64,000 nt of DNA from Chryseobacterium phosphatilyticum (GTDB lineage: Bacteria > Bacteroidota > Bacteroidia > Flavobacteriales > Weeksellaceae): assembly GCF_002899825.2 (NCBI RefSeq), contig NZ_PPED02000001.1, positions 1,426,001 through 1,490,000 of the forward strand, in the 5' to 3' direction. The position numbers and the translations under genes are program-made. Below are positions 52,587 to 61,431 of this stretch, one piece after another. The notes under the pieces are model-generated. The model was not told the DNA's origin and did no database searches. It worked only from the letters and a program-made list of their open reading frames with translations. Each line of letters begins with the position of its first letter. The stretch's first letter is position 1.

Positions 52587-53235
52587 TGATGCGGTAATTG
52601 CCCTTTTGGCAAAAGGAACCTGGGAAACGGTTTACATGACATTTGTATCCGGATTTTTTGGATTTGTTTTAGGACTTCCGGTCGGGATTTTTTTATTTTT
52701 AACCAGAAAAGGACAGTTATTGGAAAATACACTGTACCACAGAACACTATCCATAGTGGTGAATATTTTCCGTGCCATTCCTTTTATTATCTTAATTGTA
52801 TGGATGATCCCTTTTACCAGAATTCTGGCAGGAACTTCCATCGGAGTTAATGCAGCTTTGGTTCCTTTAAGTGTAGGTGCTGCTCCGTTTATAGCAAGAT
52901 TGGTAGAAAACAGTTTGATCGAAGTTCCTCATGGATTGATAGAAACTGCCAGAGCTTTAGGAGCTTCCCCTTTTCAAATTATCAGAAAAGTATTGCTTCC
53001 GGAAGCATTACCTTCATTAATTAATAATGCAACGATTACGTTAATTACCCTTGTTGGATATTCTGCTATGGGAGGTGCTGTAGGTGCCGGTGGTTTAGGC
53101 CAGGTAGGATACCAGTACGGATATATCGGCTATGATATTGTGATCATGAATACTGTATTGATCTTACTCGTACTTTTGGTTTTTATCATCCAGTTTATGG
53201 GTGACAAACTGTCTAAGAGGTTTGATCATAGATAA
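52579..53235 (+). CDS. metI: Methionine ABC transporter permease MetI
   Basis: The 218-residue permease has about five membrane segments and the EAA loop ETARALGASPFQIIRKVLLPEALPSL that docks with MetN. The start overlaps the metN stop by 8 bases, so the two are translationally coupled. The length is normal for MetI. It forms the channel for methionine. Confidence 0.95.
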   Translation: MLSDAVIALLAKGTWETVYMTFVSGFFGFVLGLPVGIFLFLTRKGQLLENTLYHRTLSIVVNIFRAIPFIILIVWMIPFTRILAGTSIGVNAALVPLSVGAAPFIARLVENSLIEVPHGLIETARALGASPFQIIRKVLLPEALPSLINNATITLITLVGYSAMGGAVGAGGLGQVGYQYGYIGYDIVIMNTVLILLVLLVFIIQFMGDKLSKRFDHR

Positions 53236-53332
53236 GTTTGGGGGTTTCGGGTTTTAAGGTGCAGGATTGGGTTTTTAGAGTAAAAGAGATGATTTTGCTA
53301 TTCTAACTCCTTTACAAATTAAAAAGAATAGA

Positions 53333-54139
53333 ATGAAAAAAATAAAGATTTTAGGCTTAATAGCTGCTGTGACACTGCTTTTCAGTGCTTGTTCAGGAAG
53401 AAAGGACGATCCGAACTTTATCCGGGTAGGAATTACTTACGGACCGGAACAGGAAGTGGCTGAAGTAGCGAAGAAGGTAGCAAAGGAAAAGTATAACCTT
53501 GAAGTAGAACTGATTCCTTTCAATGATTATGTAGTTCCCAATGAAGCTTTGGTGAATGGCGACATTGACGCCAACGCTTTTCAGCACGCTCCTTATTTAA
53601 CCGAACAGTCAAAACAAAGAGGATATCATCTTGCCATTGTAGGAAATACATTTGTATACCCTATTATAGCATATTCAAAGAAGATCCAAAATCTCAGTCA
53701 GCTGCAAAATGAGAGCACGATTGTTATTCCCAATGACCCTACCAATGGTGGACGTTCTTTACTTCTGTTACAGAAAAATGGTTTACTGAAATTAAAAGCA
53801 GGGGTTGGATTGCTTCCAAAGGTTACCGATATTACGGAAAATCCCAAACAACTGAACATCATGGAAATTGAAGGCGCACAAATCCCAAGAGTTTTGGACG
53901 ACAGAGATGTTGTGGTAGGAATCATCAATAATAATTTTGCGGCACAGGCCGGATTGGATGCAGAAAAGCAGGGTATATTTAAAGAAGATAAGGACTCTCC
54001 TTATGTTAACCTGGTCGTGGCAAGACAGGATAATAAAAACAGCCAAAAGGTAAAAAACTTTGTTAAAGCTTATCAATCTGATGAAGTGGAAAAGAAAGCC
54101 CTGGAGGTTTTCAAAGGGGGAGCTGTGAAGGGATGGTAA
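53333..54139 (+). CDS. metQ: Methionine-binding lipoprotein MetQ
   Basis: The 268-residue protein has a lipobox (LLFSAC, Cys20) and the NlpA/MetQ pattern: VGITYGPEQEVAEVAKKVAKEKYNLEVELIPFNDYVVPNEALVNGDIDANAFQHAPYLTEQ, then VIPNDPTNGGRSLLLLQ. It binds methionine at the cell surface and delivers it to MetNI. A gap of 97 bases separates it from metI and contains G-rich low-complexity sequence. It is followed by a terminator that closes the operon. Confidence 0.95.
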   Translation: MKKIKILGLIAAVTLLFSACSGRKDDPNFIRVGITYGPEQEVAEVAKKVAKEKYNLEVELIPFNDYVVPNEALVNGDIDANAFQHAPYLTEQSKQRGYHLAIVGNTFVYPIIAYSKKIQNLSQLQNESTIVIPNDPTNGGRSLLLLQKNGLLKLKAGVGLLPKVTDITENPKQLNIMEIEGAQIPRVLDDRDVVVGIINNNFAAQAGLDAEKQGIFKEDKDSPYVNLVVARQDNKNSQKVKNFVKAYQSDEVEKKALEVFKGGAVKGW

Positions 54140-54264
54140 TATGGATGGAAGAGTGTGCGGGTTTAAGAGTGAAGAGATTTCTTAGTAATTCCACCCAGTA
54201 AAATTATTCACAAACACTTTTACAATTTTATCCCTTTATCTTTTTTGCTTTATTACTTAATACA

Positions 54265-54296
54265 AAACTGTCACGCGAATACGAGACAGTTTTTTT
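54265..54296 (+). terminator. Terminator of the metNIQ operon
   Basis: The stem AAACTGTC/GACAGTTT with a 12-base loop is followed by TTTTATG. It lies about 125 bases after metQ. Confidence 0.8.
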
Positions 54297-54312
54297 ATGA
54301 TAAATTTTTATT

Positions 54313-54353
54313 TTCTCAATTTGAGATAATAAAGAAAATTTTCTTTATTTTTG
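54313..54353 (+). promoter_or_regulatory. Promoter and palindromic operator of the GH3 glucosidase gene
   Basis: The -7 box TATTTTTG (54346-54353) overlaps a perfect 22-bp palindrome (54328-54349, core AAAGAAAATTTTCTTT). A second perfect 13-bp inverted repeat TCTCAATTTGAGA (about 54314-54326) lies next to it and contains a TTTG near the -33 position. Both look like repressor or activator sites. Confidence 0.6.
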
Positions 54354-54378
54354 TTTTCAATCAAAATAAAAAGGCATT

Positions 54379-56640
54379 ATGTTAAAGAAAACCGCCATCG
54401 TAAGTCTATTCACTTTTATTTCTGTTTCTTATATGGCTCAGAACACTACTCTACCCGTTTATTTAGATGAATCAAAACCTGTGGAACAACGTATTCAGGA
54501 TGCGCTTTCCAGAATGACGCTGGAAGAAAAAGTAGCTATGCTGCATGCACAATCGAAGTTCAGTTCACCGGGAGTTCCGAGATTGGGTATTCCTGAATTC
54601 TGGACAACCGACGGACCACACGGAGTACGCCCGGAAGTCATGTGGGATGAATGGGATCAGGCCGGATGGACCAATGACTCCATCATCGCCTACCCTGCTC
54701 TTACTGCATTATCAGCAACATGGAACAAAAAAATGTCATGGAATTATGGTAGAGCTTTAGGCGAAGAAGCCCGCTACAGAAGGAAAGATATTCTTCTGGG
54801 GCCGGGAGTCAATATTTACAGAACTCCCCTGAACGGAAGAAATTTTGAGTATATGGGTGAAGATCCTTATCTGACTTCGAAAATGGTGGTTCCCTACATC
54901 AAAGGTGTACAGTCTAACGGAGTGGCCACTTCTGTGAAACATTTTGCATTAAACAATCAGGAAATGTTCCGCCATACCAGTAATGTGAATGTTGATGACA
55001 GAGCACTTTACGAAATTTATCTTCCACCTTTCAAAGCAGCCGTTACAGAAGGAGATTCATGGACGATCATGGGAGCGTATGACATGTACAAAGGCCAATA
55101 TGCCAGTCAGAACCAGTATCTGTTAAATGATATCCTGAAAAAGGAATGGAACTACAAAGGTGTTGTGGTTTCCGATTGGGGCGCTGTCAACAATACCGAA
55201 CAAGCTATTCATAACGGTCTGGATCTTGAATTCGGAACATGGACCAACGGACTTTCTGCAGGAACTAAGAATGCCTATGATAATTATTATCTGGCTAAGC
55301 CTTACTTAGATCTCATCAAATCAGGAAAGGTAGGTACCCAAGAACTTGATGACAAAGTAACGAGACTCCTTCGTCTTGCCTATAAAACAACGATGAACCG
55401 AAATAAGCCTTTTGGAAATATTGCCTCCGAAGAACATAAAGCAGTGGCTAAAGAAATTGGAGCTGAAGGGATTGTTTTGTTAAAAAATGACAAGAATGTT
55501 CTACCTATCGATCTTTCAAAAACTAAAAAGATAGCCGTTATCGGGGAAAATGCCATAAAAATCATGACTGTAGGCGGAGGCTCTTCTTCATTAAAAGTAA
55601 AATATGAAACCCTTCCGTTAGAAGGAATCAAATCCAGATTTGGAAAACAAGCTGATGTACAGTATGCAAGAGGTTATGTGGGTGATATCGGTGGAGAATA
55701 CAATGGAGTAAAATCCGGACAGGACCTGAAAGATACCCGTTCTGAAACTGAACTTTTGAACGAAGCTGTAGAACTAGCAAAAAAATCAGACTATGTTATT
55801 TTTGTAGGTGGATTAAACAAAGCAGACTTCCAGGACAGTGAAGGAAATGACAGAAAAAGCTATGACCTTCCATATCATCAGGATCATGTTATTTCTGCTT
55901 TAGCAAAAGCAAACAAAAATCTGGCAGTTGTACTTGTTTCCGGAAATGCAGTGGCTATGCCCTGGATCAAAGAAGTACCAACAGTTGTTCAGGCCTGGTA
56001 TTTAGGTTCGGAAGCCGGAAATTCTATTGCTTCTGTTTTAGCTGGTGATTCCAATCCATCAGGAAAACTTCCTTTTACTTTTCCGGTTAAACTTGAAGAT
56101 AATTCAGCACATCAGCTCGGAGAATATCCCGGACAGAAAGATGAGTTAGCTGCAGGAAAAGGAAAAGATCAGAAAAACCCTATTAATATTACTTATAATG
56201 AGGGAATTTTTGTAGGATATCGTTGGCATGATACAAAGAATATTAAGCCTTTATTCAGTTTCGGTCATGGCTTAAGCTATACCACTTTTGAGTTTGGAAA
56301 AGCAAAAGCGGATAAAACAACAATTTCCCAAAATGATTCCATTACTTTTACCGTAAACATTAAAAATACAGGTAAAAAAGCAGGAGCTGAAGTGGCACAG
56401 CTTTATATCAGCGATATAAAATCATCTGTTCCACGTCCTGCAAAGGAATTAAAAGGTTTTGAAAAGGTATATTTAAATCCAGGCGAGCAAAAGGATGTGA
56501 CTTTTACAATTGATAAAACTGCGTTAAGTTATTTTGATCCTCAAAAACATGACTGGGTAGCTGAGCCGGGAGATTTTGAAGCTCTGATCGGAAATTCTTC
56601 CGATGCAATCAAAACGAAAGTGAAATTTACCCTGCAATAA
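54379..56640 (+). CDS. bglX: Beta-glucosidase, glycoside hydrolase family 3
   Basis: The 753-residue exo-acting glycosidase has a signal peptide (residues 1-21), so it acts in the periplasm. Its (alpha/beta)8 domain carries the acid/base neighbourhood and KHFALNNQE (187-195). The nucleophile Asp266 is in VVVSDWGAVN. The alpha/beta sandwich contains SGNAVAMPW, and a C-terminal fibronectin-like domain follows (GKKAGAEVAQLYISD...). Length and order match BglX. It would cleave terminal beta-linked glucose from oligosaccharides. It stands alone with its own controlled promoter. Confidence 0.94.
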   Translation: MLKKTAIVSLFTFISVSYMAQNTTLPVYLDESKPVEQRIQDALSRMTLEEKVAMLHAQSKFSSPGVPRLGIPEFWTTDGPHGVRPEVMWDEWDQAGWTNDSIIAYPALTALSATWNKKMSWNYGRALGEEARYRRKDILLGPGVNIYRTPLNGRNFEYMGEDPYLTSKMVVPYIKGVQSNGVATSVKHFALNNQEMFRHTSNVNVDDRALYEIYLPPFKAAVTEGDSWTIMGAYDMYKGQYASQNQYLLNDILKKEWNYKGVVVSDWGAVNNTEQAIHNGLDLEFGTWTNGLSAGTKNAYDNYYLAKPYLDLIKSGKVGTQELDDKVTRLLRLAYKTTMNRNKPFGNIASEEHKAVAKEIGAEGIVLLKNDKNVLPIDLSKTKKIAVIGENAIKIMTVGGGSSSLKVKYETLPLEGIKSRFGKQADVQYARGYVGDIGGEYNGVKSGQDLKDTRSETELLNEAVELAKKSDYVIFVGGLNKADFQDSEGNDRKSYDLPYHQDHVISALAKANKNLAVVLVSGNAVAMPWIKEVPTVVQAWYLGSEAGNSIASVLAGDSNPSGKLPFTFPVKLEDNSAHQLGEYPGQKDELAAGKGKDQKNPINITYNEGIFVGYRWHDTKNIKPLFSFGHGLSYTTFEFGKAKADKTTISQNDSITFTVNIKNTGKKAGAEVAQLYISDIKSSVPRPAKELKGFEKVYLNPGEQKDVTFTIDKTALSYFDPQKHDWVAEPGDFEALIGNSSDAIKTKVKFTLQ

Positions 56641-56670
56641 AAGTTGAAAATTGAGAGTTGAAAGTTAATT
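56641..56670. repeat. GTTGAAAATTGAGAGTTGAAAG repeat copy
   Basis: One more copy of the GTTGAAAA/GAGAGTTG family found near 44510 and 46150. It starts at the stop codon of bglX. Confidence 0.5.
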
Positions 56671-56759
56671 CAAGACATTCAATATCTTCTGATTTCTATA
56701 TTGAGCTAAAAACAGATTCCTGATCAGGGGGATCTGTTTTTTGTTTACGTTGTTTTATC

Positions 56760-56810
56760 TCTCACGCAGATTGAGCAGATTTTTTTATAATCTGCTCAAT
56801 CTGCGTGAGA
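56760..56810. repeat. Perfect 22-bp inverted repeat hairpin (REP-like)
   Basis: The left arm (56760-56781, beginning TCTCACGCAGATTGAGC) and its exact complement (56789-56810) are separated by seven bases, mainly T. It lies between two convergent genes. The unit word GCAGATTGAGCAGAT recurs at about 46604. Confidence 0.85.
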
Positions 56811-56821
56811 TGAAATTCAAC

Positions 56822-56851
56822 AAAAAAGCGGACCCCAAAAGGAGATCCGCT
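56822..56851 (-). terminator. Terminator of the beta-barrel receptor gene
   Basis: On the minus strand a 10-bp stem (AGCGGATCTC with GGGGTCCGCT, two G-U pairs) is followed by TTTTTTG. Confidence 0.8.
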
Positions 56852-56870
56852 CACATTTAACAAATATAGT

Positions 56871-59051
56871 CTATTTTGCTCCTCCGGAGTTTTTCTCTAC
56901 ATCTGTTTTGGTATTTTCTTTTACTTTCTGATTACCGAAGCGTTTTACGAACGTCAATGCCACTCCGTACCAATCCCACTTTGAATACTCTCTGAAGGTT
57001 CCGTCGGGGCTATAGGTTGTATTATCACCAGAAGGCCTTTTAAAGATATTCATCAGCTGCATACTTAGCTCCATCTGGGTTTTTGGAAATATTTTGGTCA
57101 CTGAAATATTATGAAAAACATTGGTATTATTCGCGTATGAATTTCCATTGTTCTGATTCGCAATTTCCATCCAGGCACTCAGGTTGATGTTTTTGTTGAA
57201 CAGATTAGTGTAGGATAAATTAGCAGATCCTCCCCAATAACTGATGTAGTTTTTACCTCCTAATTGATTTTTTTCATTAAAATCTTTATTATTAATATAG
57301 TACCAACCAAATCCGACATTCACATTGAGTTTGTTTTTCAGGAAGTTCTGATTAGTATTGGCGAATAGATAGTATTTCTCCACCTTTCCGTCAAAATTAC
57401 CAGGTAAAGAAACAGTTCTTCCATTTTCAGTTACATAAGTTGTCCAGTAATCCTGATTAGTGTGCATATATCTTGCGGAAATAAAGTATTTTTTCAGAAT
57501 TCCGAATTTCAAATAAAGACGGTCGTTGGGATTAGGATTCAAATACAGATTTCCTCTGGAATAGGTTCCGTTAATTTCCGGCATCAGGAAGGGATTAAAC
57601 TCAGCATACCATGGTCTCCATATACTTCGGTTATACGTAAAACTCACATCGTATTTATCTGAAAAAGAATATTTCAGCAATAAATTGGGTAGAAAAGTAC
57701 CATAGGAATCTCTTCTCTCAGTTCCTGCTACATTCTGCCCTACTTTAAAATCTATATATTCATATCGGATCCCGACCCTTGCCTCCAGTTTTTTGAAAAA
57801 TGTTTTACTATAATTAGCATACAAGGAGCTGAGGTTATCCTTATAAAAGAATCTGTCATTTCTGGAAAGATTAAAATACTCCGATTGAGGATCATTTATA
57901 CTTGTTCCATAAAGGTTATTAGGAATAACATGATTGTTAAATTCCGTCTTTCCTCCCACTTCCATAGTACCTCCTGATTTACCCAAAGGTTGTGTATAAT
58001 CTATTTTGAGGTAATAATTACGCATCTGGTTTGTACTGATAAATCCTAATTGTTGTGCTTTTTGCCCTCCCTGTTTATCAAAAATAGTTTTATCAATTAA
58101 ATTATCATTGTCATTACTGGAATAATTACTTCCTGCATTAATATCTAAAATCCTGTTCTTTTCTTTATCATAATATTTATAAAATGCATTCGTTCCTAAG
58201 TTACGACTGAATCCCCATGTGTTTTGAACCTGATGAAAAGAATCCCCGGGCACTCCATTCAATGAAACCTTACCTTCAGATTCTGCCAAAGATAAATTTC
58301 TGTTTTGTGAATATTCCAGTACAAAACCTATATTATTCTTATCATTGATTTCAAATTCTGAAGTAGAAGAAAGAGATGGGCTCTCGTTTCTCATCACGTT
58401 TTCGAGGCTAAACTGAGTGAGTTTATTATCTTTATACCGGTTGTCCCAAGTCTCTGTCTTCTGCACATAATTCCCATTATTATAACTTCCTATAAAGGTT
58501 TGGGTAAATTTTTTCTTGTGATAATTCAGATTAAAATTGGTGTACTGGGAGTTTTTGGTACTGTGTCTGTTATTTAAAGAAAGGCTTCCTTTTATTCCTT
58601 CATCATCTCTCTTTTTAAGAACAATATTGATCACCGAACCGGAGGTTTCATATCGGGAAGAAGGGCTGGTAATCACCTCAATTTTCATCAGATTATCTGC
58701 CGGAATGGTCTTAAGATATTCTTTTAATTCTTTACCTGTAAAAACCGATTTCCTATCGTTAATGTATACAGTAACCGATTGTCCCTCCGCTTTTACTGCA
58801 TCATTATTATCAATACTTACAAGAGGTGTCATTCTAAGAACATCCCAGGTTGTATTTCCTGCTACGATAGAACTATTGGATACATTAAAGACAGTTCGGT
58901 CCACTTTGGACTCTACGGTGGGTTTTCTGGCTACGATGGTAACCCCTTCAATTTCTTTTGAATTTGCTTTTACCGTATCCTTCACAGTTTGTGTCTGGGC
59001 AAATGCTAAAGTGCCTGTTAATACTGCTATAGGAAATAATATTAATTTCAT
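56871..59051 (-). CDS. Outer membrane beta-barrel receptor (OMP_b-brl_3, TonB-dependent-like)
   Basis: The 726-residue protein has a signal peptide ending near residue 19 (LTGTLAFAQ). A plug-like part follows: EGVTIVARKPTVESKVDRTVFNVSNSSIVAGNTTWDVLRMTPLVSIDNNDAVKAEGQSVTVYINDRKSVFTGKELKEYLKTIPADNLMKIEVITSPSSRYETSGSVINIVLKK. A long barrel comes after it. This group of Bacteroidetes receptors has no well-defined ligand. The C-terminal tail (KENTKTDVEKNSGGAK) is unusual, because most barrels end in an aromatic residue. No TonB-box carrier gene is adjacent. Confidence 0.85.
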   Translation of the reverse strand: MKLILFPIAVLTGTLAFAQTQTVKDTVKANSKEIEGVTIVARKPTVESKVDRTVFNVSNSSIVAGNTTWDVLRMTPLVSIDNNDAVKAEGQSVTVYINDRKSVFTGKELKEYLKTIPADNLMKIEVITSPSSRYETSGSVINIVLKKRDDEGIKGSLSLNNRHSTKNSQYTNFNLNYHKKKFTQTFIGSYNNGNYVQKTETWDNRYKDNKLTQFSLENVMRNESPSLSSTSEFEINDKNNIGFVLEYSQNRNLSLAESEGKVSLNGVPGDSFHQVQNTWGFSRNLGTNAFYKYYDKEKNRILDINAGSNYSSNDNDNLIDKTIFDKQGGQKAQQLGFISTNQMRNYYLKIDYTQPLGKSGGTMEVGGKTEFNNHVIPNNLYGTSINDPQSEYFNLSRNDRFFYKDNLSSLYANYSKTFFKKLEARVGIRYEYIDFKVGQNVAGTERRDSYGTFLPNLLLKYSFSDKYDVSFTYNRSIWRPWYAEFNPFLMPEINGTYSRGNLYLNPNPNDRLYLKFGILKKYFISARYMHTNQDYWTTYVTENGRTVSLPGNFDGKVEKYYLFANTNQNFLKNKLNVNVGFGWYYINNKDFNEKNQLGGKNYISYWGGSANLSYTNLFNKNINLSAWMEIANQNNGNSYANNTNVFHNISVTKIFPKTQMELSMQLMNIFKRPSGDNTTYSPDGTFREYSKWDWYGVALTFVKRFGNQKVKENTKTDVEKNSGGAK

Positions 59052-59391
59052 GTGAGATCTTAGTTTATTCTATAAGACCACCATCATAGAGTATTTGTTA
59101 CATCAAAAATAAAAAAAAATGAAATAAACATTTAATTTCCAGTCACATACCTATTTTTATATTTTTAAAAAAAGCAACAATAATATAAAAACTACAACAA
59201 AACAATAATAAAATATATTCCAATAAATTATTTAAATGTTAAATTATCAAAAAATGGGATTTTTTTATTAATCTAAAGAATTCATGAAAATCAGTTGACA
59301 TTTAAAATTCATCTTTGCTTGTTCAGCAAAAATGCCCGGATCTCACCCGGGCATCTAGCAATAGCAAATTTACAAGGATTAAAAAATTATG
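59052..59391. other. AT-rich gene-free region with promoter and terminator ends
   Basis: About 340 bases, mostly A and T. A TATTTTTG -7 box on the minus strand (59104-59111) serves the beta-barrel gene. Near the other end the terminator at 59332-59354 closes the DUF2652 gene. I see nothing else. Confidence 0.55.
59332..59360 (-). terminator. Terminator of the DUF2652 gene
   Basis: ATGCCCGG/CCGGGCAT with a seven-base loop is followed on the minus strand by TTTTTG. Bases 59332-59339 pair with 59347-59354. Confidence 0.85.
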
Positions 59392-59943
59392 CTAGTTTAT
59401 GTTTTCAAAATAATGGATCACTCCCACTTCTTCTTTATGCAGCTCTTCTTCATTAATATTCATATTTTGTTTTCTACTGTTTTCGAGAAAAGCATTGGTA
59501 TATAAAGCATAAGACGGCTGCTCTGCAAGTCCGTTCTTCAGGAGCTGGTGGGCTTCCACAATTGTCTTTCCATATAATTTTCTAAAGTTTCCGATTTTAT
59601 ACTGCGAAAATGTTCCGTAGTGAACAATAAACTTCAGAGACAAATCAATGGTGGTACTCAAACTTTTACTTAATTCTTCAATTTTCTTATTGAATGAATT
59701 CCTCATTTTCCGGAGTATTCCAGAAACATTATGATACGACGGCTGTTGATCATAACGATAGAACAAAATAGCATCTCCCTCAATTTCTGAAATTTCAAAA
59801 TACCGCTCATTCACATCAATTAATGTAGAAAGTAATTCTCTCACAATATATTCTCCCGTGTACAATTTTGTATTGAATACAAACTCGGTAAATCCGCTGA
59901 AATCCGGAATAAGAATGATACCCTCCTGTATATTTGTCTTCAT
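59392..59943 (-). CDS. DUF2652 protein related to nucleotide cyclase catalytic domains
   Basis: The 183-residue protein shows the class III cyclase-like pattern in altered form: ILIPDFSGFTEFVFNT at residues 10-25, SEIEGDAILFYRY at about 52-64 and GKTIVEAHQLLKNGL near 124-138. In cyclases the first Asp and the second Asp bind the two metals. Both seem kept here (IPDFSGF and EGDAILF). Members are often of unknown function and sometimes stand beside efflux genes. It is just downstream of the TolC-type gene in the same direction, with 58 bases between. Confidence 0.75.
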   Translation of the reverse strand: MKTNIQEGIILIPDFSGFTEFVFNTKLYTGEYIVRELLSTLIDVNERYFEISEIEGDAILFYRYDQQPSYHNVSGILRKMRNSFNKKIEELSKSLSTTIDLSLKFIVHYGTFSQYKIGNFRKLYGKTIVEAHQLLKNGLAEQPSYALYTNAFLENSRKQNMNINEEELHKEEVGVIHYFENIN

Positions 59944-60001
59944 AGTAGTATGGATTTAAAACCTGCTGCATCAGTATAGACGAAGCAGGTTCAATTTTAC
60001 T

Positions 60002-61414
60002 TTATTGCCATCCGCCACCAACAGAGCGATAGAGTGCAGTTATAGCATTCAATCTTTGAGCTTTCAGCGAAGCCAGATCCAATTCAGCCTGAAGCTTATT
60101 GGTTTGAGCAATGATTACTTCCACATAGGTTGCTGAATTGTATTTAAATAACAAATCAGCCTTCTTTACTGCCTCGCCGGATTTTATCGCTAACCCTTCT
60201 GCAATCTTCTGTTGTTCTTCCAGTTTTTGAATTTGTACCAATGCATCAGAAACTTCACCAACCGCCTTTAAAACAGACTGTTTAAAACCTATTTCTGCCT
60301 GGTCAGCCAGTACTTTAGATTGCTCATACTGTGTTTTCAGTTGTTTCCCGTTCAAAATAGGTTGAGCAATCGCCCCGGCTGCCATTCCGAAAAGAGACCC
60401 CGGAATACTGAACCATTTACTGATCTGAAAAGCATTAACTCCCCCCTGAGCTGTAATATTCAACGAAGGATACATACTCATTTTTGCCACATGGATAGCC
60501 GCTGCACTCTTTCTTACTTCAAGCTCTGCTGTTTTAATATCCGGTCTGTAGCTTAGCAATTCAGATGGAATACCTGCAGAAATATGATCCGGAGATTGTA
60601 CTGTATTTAAACTTGCACTTCTTTCAATTTTTCCGGGCATAGCCCCTGTAAGGATACTTAAGGCATTTTCCTGAATCAAAACAGAACTTTCAATAGCCGG
60701 AATTGATTTTAAGATCTGATCTTTTACAATTTCCTGCTGTTGTACCGCCAAAGCTGTTGTCAACCCAAGCTCCTGCTGTTTAGTGAGGAACTTTAGAGTA
60801 GTATCAGCATAGGAAAGGTTTGATTTTGTGATTTCCAATTGGGTATCCAGCATGAGCAGATTATAATACCCCTGCACAACAGTGGCTACCAATTGTGTTT
60901 TCACTGCCTTTGCTGCTTCCTGGGTTTTAAGATACTCTGCCAAAGCCTGTTCTTTTCTCCCTTTAATCTTTCCCCAGATATCAGCTTCCCACGACAGATT
61001 AACAGATGCCGTGTAATCTTCCATATATCTTTTGCCCATGAATTGTCCTGCCATCATCCCATTCATACTGTTATCCGAAGGACGATTAATATTGGCATTG
61101 GCAGCGGCACTAACTGTCGGAACATTGAGCCATTTACTTTGATTATAAGCTAATGAAGCGAATTCTATCTGTTTCAATGCTACCAAAAGATCATTATTCT
61201 GCACCATTGCTTTATCAATCAATCCTACTAAAACAGGATCTTTAAAGAAATCTTTGTAACTGATTTTAGCAATATTTTCATGTTGTTCAACAACAATACT
61301 GTCGCTTCTAAAAACTTCAGGCATTTTCACTTCAGGCCGTTCAAACTTCTGAACTCCACAGGAAACTGCAGCACCAGAAATAAGTGCGATATATGCTATA
61401 TTTTTAATTTTCAT
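60002..61414 (-). CDS. Outer membrane efflux lipoprotein (OprM/CusC type, TolC family)
   Basis: The ATG at 61414 gives 470 residues and a lipobox (LISGAAVSC, Cys19). The in-frame start ten residues further upstream would overlap the pump gene and has no leader value. Two outer-membrane-factor repeats are visible, with the family phrase SYRPDIKTAELEVRKSAAAIHVAKMSMYPSLNITAQGG in the second. The protein forms the trimeric exit duct for the RND pump encoded immediately upstream (17 bases away). It belongs to an RND efflux operon whose adaptor gene should lie beyond the window. Confidence 0.92.
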   Translation of the reverse strand: MKIKNIAYIALISGAAVSCGVQKFERPEVKMPEVFRSDSIVVEQHENIAKISYKDFFKDPVLVGLIDKAMVQNNDLLVALKQIEFASLAYNQSKWLNVPTVSAAANANINRPSDNSMNGMMAGQFMGKRYMEDYTASVNLSWEADIWGKIKGRKEQALAEYLKTQEAAKAVKTQLVATVVQGYYNLLMLDTQLEITKSNLSYADTTLKFLTKQQELGLTTALAVQQQEIVKDQILKSIPAIESSVLIQENALSILTGAMPGKIERSASLNTVQSPDHISAGIPSELLSYRPDIKTAELEVRKSAAAIHVAKMSMYPSLNITAQGGVNAFQISKWFSIPGSLFGMAAGAIAQPILNGKQLKTQYEQSKVLADQAEIGFKQSVLKAVGEVSDALVQIQKLEEQQKIAEGLAIKSGEAVKKADLLFKYNSATYVEVIIAQTNKLQAELDLASLKAQRLNAITALYRSVGGGWQ

Positions 61415-61431
61415 TTTTAAAATCATTTGAA

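Noticed and set aside
58537-59055. 172-codon open frame on the + strand opposite the beta-barrel receptor
   Set aside because: Shadow of the plug region of the receptor gene; no start signal or family features.
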